This document shows positions 49,724-54,843 of a DNA stretch of 54,843 nt, in pieces. The stretch is taken from the NCBI RefSeq assembly GCF_001949145.1, contig NW_019091412.1:1382555-1437397 (forward strand). The letters run 5' to 3'. Under the pieces are notes generated by a model. It did no database searches. It was not told where the DNA came from and saw only the letters and a list, made by a program, of their open reading frames with translations. Within the stretch, counting starts at the first letter, position 1, and each line of letters opens with the position of its first letter. The position numbers and the translations under genes are program-made. This DNA is from Acanthaster planci. Taxonomy: Eukaryota; Echinodermata; Asteroidea; Valvatida; Acanthasteridae.

Positions 49724-52700
49724 CTACTTGTCCTCCCTTTCTTCCTCTGCCTTGGCAACAGCAATGAGACAGGCGAAGACGGTCATGACCATCTTCGGCT
49801 TGACTTCCACGATATCTTCTGGGAGAGCATAGACCGCTGCACCAATCTTACGGGCCATGGAGAGGGCATATTTGGCATTGCCTAGCATCTCCTGCAAAAT
49901 GCAAACAAAACCAAAATTTCACTCACTTAGGTTGCACTCACTGATGGGTGCACTCACTGATGGGTGCCCTCACTGATGGGTGTATTCACTGATGGGTACA
50001 CTCACTGATGGGTGTATTCACTGATGGGTACACTCGCTGATGGGTGCACTGACGTAAAACCTCCATTAGATTTTCAAATGTGCCCTCAAATATGGCTGGT
50101 GTATGGAACACTGTTGTAGTCAACACCAGACACAAGACCAAACACAAGACTAGACACAAGACCAGACACAAGACTAGACACAAGACCAGACACAAGACTA
50201 GACCCAAGACCAGTCACAAGACCAGACACAAGACTAGACACAAGACCAGACACAAGACTAGACACAAGACCAGACACAAGACCAGAAAAAAGACTAGTCT
50301 CAAGTAACAGAGTGAGTAATGACAGGAATGCTTTTGTTGCAGTTCATTTGAATAATTTACAACTTGAATTCAGACTGGAGGTCCTATTCTTGTGAAAAGA
50401 TCTCGCCTACAACATTGCCTACGAACCTCGTCTGAGCTAGCAGACTCATTGTAGTTGGCCCAGTTGACAGACTTGTCACGGATAGCATCCACCAACTCCA
50501 GCACAACACGGCTATCAGCAATGGATTGGTCTTGGAAGCCGGTGATACGACTAGTCTTGCCTGCAGCCTCCAGCTGGTAAGCAGTGAAATAAAACATGCT
50601 CAACACAACTGATAAATGACGCAATACCTTAATCTTGAAAGCATCCACCACAATTATCAGCATTACAATAACAGCCTATGGGCCTCAAGCTAGGCCAAGA
50701 GAGGGCGCTATTTTCTTTGCAACAGAGGCTCCTTTGGTTGGAACTGAATTTCGCCGGTTTACAAACGACTAGGAAATGCACGCATCATGGTCGCATTGCT
50801 ACCAACAAAATGAACACTCCCCACCAGCATGGCTCTTTTCAACCGATGAGGGGGTGCTTCTGCTCAAGGTAAATACATGTATAATATACTGTGTGCGACT
50901 AACAGCCTACCTCAAAGAGCACAGTTTCACAGTGCTTTATACAATGATTACACTTAAAAAATTTTACTGTTACAATTCTTATATTTTTAGGACTCTCTGT
51001 GCTTGAAATAACTAAAGTTTAGTGTATTTACAAAGTTTTAAAAGGGTGATATACTTCAGTCTGAAAAAGAAACCCTCTGAAACTGTTTCATCAGATAATG
51101 TGCGTTCCTTAGTGTTGATTGTATCCACAAAAGGAAGTTTAAGCCTTGACTGCACATAATAGTCAAGGGCAGATCCAGAACCAAAATTTTCAAAGGGGGG
51201 AGGGATTTGGGGGATGGGGCCACAAAATTGACAAATGTTGTCATGACAAATTGGCACCATTTGGAGATAGTGGCCCTTACTACATCGGTCTTGTTGAGAG
51301 TACAATACCTTGTTATTGACAGCATCCACAACAGCTTTGTCAGATATCTTGCCATCGACGCTTCCCACCTTGGACAGAAGTCGTAGGGTGTATGCTCTCA
51401 TGAGCTGCCAGACGACAGCCAATGTCAGCTTGTCATTACCGTCGTAGATGTCATTCCCACCGATTCCCACCAAAGAGAATTTCATTCCTTTGCACAGGTC
51501 CACGGCATAGTTGCAGTTCTCCACTTTCTTCATGTTCCCGCCAGGCTTGTTCAGCTTGTCCATTTTGTTGACCCGTTTAGGGTCGACAAAGTTGGGGTCT
51601 CCTTTGACGATCTCAATGAGCTGATTAACAACAGCAACAAATGTTACGAACTAGGATCAAAGTTATCAAAGTTACTGGCATCTGCTTCCAACTGTAACTT
51701 CATCTACAGTACAGTCATGTTACAGCTGTAGAAAGATTAACTCTCAGAGAGCCAGATTATTTTGGTCCCATCTCACAGCTAGGGGAGGGAAGATCCCTCC
51801 CAGCTCTTTTAGTGAGCCTATTTGATAGGGTTTAAAATGTTTGAATGAGTAACAATTAAAGTAGGAGTGGAAATTAATGTATGTACGGTATGCATGCAAG
51901 CTAACTCTTAACCATGTCATCAAACCTTGGTTTCTGTATTTGTTGTTGTCAGTCAGCTGAACAAATTAAGATTAGCAATGTTCTAAAAGAGAAGAGCTGA
52001 AGATTTTATCATGTAATGACAGCTAAGAAACCACTCTCTTTCCTTACCTCAGATAGCTGTTATTGTCTTGGCGATTCTTGGAGTGTGTAGAGTACAGAAA
52101 TGAATATGTTATGCCCACAATCGTGTGTCAAAGGTCATTAGCGTGAGGACCAGCGCATGAACCAAAATGTAGGTATACCTAATTCGTTTGAGCTGGGTAG
52201 AACTTTAAGATGTGTAATGATCATCAAGTGGGGGATCATCAAGTGTTGTGAAGGGTCTCATCCGTCTAGGAAGGACTGATGACAGTCAGAGTGTGGCTGT
52301 TGTTATTGTCATGAACAAATGGTTAGATCCAAAGTTTGATATTTGAGTGGACATAGAGATTCAACTTGCCTGCAGTAAGATCAGTCCATTGCAGAGATCA
52401 GTAAACAATCGGTTGACATGGGGACTCACACCCAGACTGTTCATCCAATTCCGGAAAGCTGTGAAGCAAAGGAAATATAACAGAGGCATTGCGTGGTAGC
52501 CATGTTTAGTTCCACAAAGAAACCTTCTTTGTGCATACCCTGTGAAACAAGATGTTTGCTTGACTGCAACATGGCACCATGCAAACCCTCTGTAGTCACG
52601 TTTGTAAAGTTGTACAGAACATGTAGGCCCCAGCCTAAGGACTTGTATCACAGATGTACATGTTGCCAGGATGCATTGGTCTGTCCAACATTGGACACAC

Positions 52701-53961
52701 CTTACTGATTTTCCCCACTTAAATGATGAGATCTTCCAGCTTTTACCGCAGCAAAAAGAGGGCACTGCTGGTCGTCAATCAAGGCTGTGTGACATGGCCA
52801 AACCGGTCTGTACACCATGACCACCACCTGTTGCATAGTATTTCTAGGGCATTATCTTAATATTTTATCAGTGGATGAGCAGGTTATTAGTGGATGAACA
52901 AGTTCATGTCCAGACTTGGTGTAAGCACTTACCTGCAAGCAGACACAATTTAGGTTGTGAAAGTGATGTTAAACATTAAGATGTTCTTTGCCTTTTGAAC
53001 CTGGAACTGACACCTGCAGCCGATTTCACAAAACGTGGCGTAACTTTGAACCAAGCGTAAGCCTTGCGCCACAAATTTATGTGGTAGCTGCGCAATATGC
53101 TTACAGTCGAGTTCACGAAAACTTGTGCCACATTTTAATAATATTAAATTTCTTGGACGAGGACAAAAGCAGCTTTTACGACAGCTGTTCTTTTCCAATA
53201 TAACAGCAGTCATCAAACAGTCGTTGAATCACATCGGCCCGCCATTTGGAAAAGGTTTTCATCTTTTCTTCCTCAGAACCGGACAAAAGTTTTGCAGTTT
53301 TCTCACAGCCAAACAAGTTTATAATTACCTTCTGGAGCAACGTTGTTTGTTTCTCCTATAATCCTTAAGAAGTTCAACAATGACGAGGCATAACTGGTCC
53401 CGATAAGCAAGTCAAATCATTCATTTTCGCTTAGTTTGGCGTAACTTATGCCACCTAAATTGACTGCGTAAGTTACGCCATAATTTGTTGCGTAAGCTGC
53501 AGACTTATGCAGTGCGTAAGCTTCGTGAAATCGGTCTTAATTTGTTGCACTATTACACATTAAAATGTGGCATAAGTAGAGTTACGCCACTGCGTAAAGT
53601 TCCATGAAATTGGCTGTAGACCTCCTGGATCATATTCTTGATACTTCAACCTTAGAGAAGCACTTAGCTACGTGTACATGGAACAATAACTGAGCTCCTC
53701 CTCAATCTTTCAGAATCCTTGAAACTTCTTGGTAAAATTTGTTGGATCAGTGCGAATAAGGGTTTAAACTATGAGTCTGGTGCTAGGTGCCGAATGCTTA
53801 AAACTTGACGAGATTGAGAGAACACGCTCCTACTCACTCTTCTCTTCACGAGTCTCTTCAAATTCCTCCAGTTCTTCATCGGGAGCCTCTAGGGCGGGGT
53901 AAGTGTTGAACAGATTGGCAACAAAAGCCATGTTCAACTTCTGGTTACCATTCACAACATC
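49724..53961 (-). CDS. Plastin/fimbrin, C-terminal 279 aa (second actin-binding domain)
   Basis: Plastins cross-link actin filaments through two actin-binding domains, each of two calponin-homology (CH) domains. Five minus-strand exons join in phase: 53838-53961, 52370-52458, 51309-51620, 50427-50573 and 49724-49891, ending in TAG. They encode [14 protein letters not shown], then [20 protein letters not shown] at the CH3-CH4 boundary, then [30 protein letters not shown] and [15 protein letters not shown], and finally [20 protein letters not shown] with [15 protein letters not shown]. The EF hands, CH1, CH2 and the start of CH3 lie to the right of the window. The last residues ([12 protein letters not shown]) replace the short basic end seen in vertebrate plastins. 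The intron after 52370 has a GC donor. Introns hold two tandem arrays, interspersed copy D and a foldback element. Confidence 0.95.
49935..50046. repeat. 16-bp tandem repeat, seven copies (plastin intron)
   Basis: The unit CACTCACTGATGGGTG repeats seven times over 112 bases, with variants TATTCACTGATGGGTA and one CACTCGCTG. Two variants alternate in the right half. Confidence 0.95.
50125..50298. repeat. 12-bp tandem repeat in a 24-bp higher-order pattern (plastin intron)
   Basis: ACAAGACCAGAC and ACAAGACTAGAC alternate for about 14 units. The array is 80 bases from the 16-bp array in the same intron. Open frames on both strands (HKTR and VSGL repeats) are by-products. Confidence 0.93.
50680..50878 (+). 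mobile_element. Interspersed repeat family, copy D (plastin intron)
   Basis: It starts CCTATGGGCCTCAAGC, then GCCAAGAGAGGGCGC, runs through TTGCTACCAACAAAATGAAC, and ends CGATGAGGGGGTGCTTCTGC. It is the closest match to copy A. It lies antisense to plastin. Confidence 0.88.
52368..52369 (-). other. GC splice donor in plastin
   Basis: On the minus strand the exon ends CTG CAG and the intron starts GCAAGT. Joining at this GC gives the conserved reading L-L-Q | L-I-E with correct phase and a normal AG acceptor at 51621-51622. No GT nearby keeps the frame. The rest of the donor (CAG|GCAAGT) is the strong consensus expected of GC-AG introns. Confidence 0.85.
53016..53617. mobile_element. Foldback element, about 600 bp (plastin intron)
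   Basis: The left end GCAGCCGATTTCACAAAACG and the right end, whose reverse complement reads TACAGCCAATTTCATGGAAC, form inverted termini. The interior repeats GGCGTAACTT, GCGTAAGCT and TGCGTAAG in both orientations. Another terminus-like block, GTGAAATCGGTCTTA, lies at 53525, so it may be a nested or duplicated insertion. Confidence 0.7.
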
Positions 53962-54843
53962 CTGTCAAAAAGAAGATGGTCATTTGGACATTGTAAATCC
54001 CTGGGATAACTCCTTGCAGACATCGATATGCATGCACCCCAAGTCCCTGGGGTGATTTACGAGCAACCTTCCTCATCCTTACAAATCTCAATACCATATG
54101 CATGTAGTAAACTTTGCAAATAAACAGTTGGACTCTGTTTATTTGTGGTATGCCTAATCCCACATAAAGCACAGGCAGTATACCAGAGCAGTACTCATCC
54201 TAACAGATTCCAACAAACCCTGGTGTTGGAGTTTGGTAGGTTGGGGATTGTTAGGGTTAAGTACATGTATTCCATCCATAGAGCTGTATCAAATTACTAA
54301 AGCACTAACTTCTCATCCTCTGTGCAGAGAAAATTTGACGCCGTCCTGGGCGCAGACATTTTGAGTGCTTGTACATGTTTGTAGAACATTCAAAATCAGA
54401 TCGAGTGAATATCGAATTATGTATTCTAAATGCAATGTGCATTGGGTACTGCTGAACTCCGATTTTATAAGGCACAGCAAAACTGTCTGCAGTGTACATG
54501 TATATGCGCACGCGCTTGCGTTGTTTACGCAGAGCAACATGAAACGCTCATTTACTGATTGTGAGTTTTTTGGCATATCGGCTTTGTTGACGTCTCATTT
54601 AAGAATACAGATGCCGATATGCAAATAGCCATACAAAAGCCGTACAAAATTTCCAGTTTTCCATAGGTTCGTGCACAAATATGGATGCGCCCAGCAGGAA
54701 TCACTTCGTACGTGAGTCAGCACTCTAGTTTTTATACATGCATGTAGGTCTGTGATTCCATCACAAGAAAAACAGTGTGATCTAAAACAAATAGCACAAA
54801 CCGGTAGAAAAATAAACTGCCTATAGACCACTCTCAGGTCCTA
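53962..54843. other. Plastin intron running to the right edge
   Basis: Upstream of the plastin exon ending at 53961 no further plastin exon was found. The expected preceding residues (Q-F-V-T-P type) do not occur. Open frames here are short and without domains. Confidence 0.5.

Noticed and set aside
49935-50298. CRISPR-like regular repeats
   Set aside because: Units are contiguous without spacers and lie in an intron of an animal gene.
50080-50307. 75-aa frame of H-K-T-R repeats, and V-S-G-L repeats on the other strand
   Set aside because: Both are by-products of the 12-bp array, which has no stop codon in any of these frames.

Overview
The window is animal nuclear DNA. Genes are split by many GT-AG introns, intergenic spacers are AT-rich and kilobases long, and small non-autonomous transposons are scattered through introns and spacers. 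The protein set (sialic acid synthase, JMJD6, a START-domain protein, plastin), together with frequent TACATGTA and TAGGCCTA palindromes, fits a marine invertebrate deuterostome such as an echinoderm, hemichordate or amphioxus. The species cannot be fixed from sequence alone. All gene models below were built by eye, by joining exons at consensus splice sites with matching codon phase.

Layout from left to right. (1) 119-925, plus strand: last three exons of a cytochrome P450. (2) 4201-6467, minus strand: the C-terminal two thirds of sialic acid synthase (NANS), convergent with the P450. (3) 6468-15557: about 9 kb with no gene I can recognise, holding a piggyBac-like element bounded by TTAA, foldback elements and one copy of a dispersed repeat. 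(4) 15558-15601, minus strand: a short first coding exon that reads like a kinesin start, with no later exon visible. (5) 18320-24012, plus strand: a complete eight-exon JMJD6 (440 aa) whose metal and cofactor residues keep the human numbering. (6) 27249-28645, plus strand: a complete three-exon gene for a 160-aa lysozyme/transglycosylase-like protein with no signal peptide. (7) 31858-42856, plus strand: a seven-exon START-domain protein (361 aa) with acidic tails and a 7.2-kb first intron. (8) 49724-53961, minus strand: the last five exons of a plastin/fimbrin, including a GC-AG intron, convergent with the START gene. The rest of plastin lies beyond the right edge.

The genes do not form an operon or one pathway; they look like independently transcribed housekeeping and accessory loci. 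The least familiar gene is the small cysteine-poor lysozyme-like protein at 27.2-28.6 kb. The repeat content is rich: at least three hAT-type elements with 8-bp target duplications (one perfect), one piggyBac-like element, several foldback elements, four copies of one unnamed interspersed family, one tRNA-derived SINE, and five or more tandem arrays. I saw no tRNA, rRNA or CRISPR locus.
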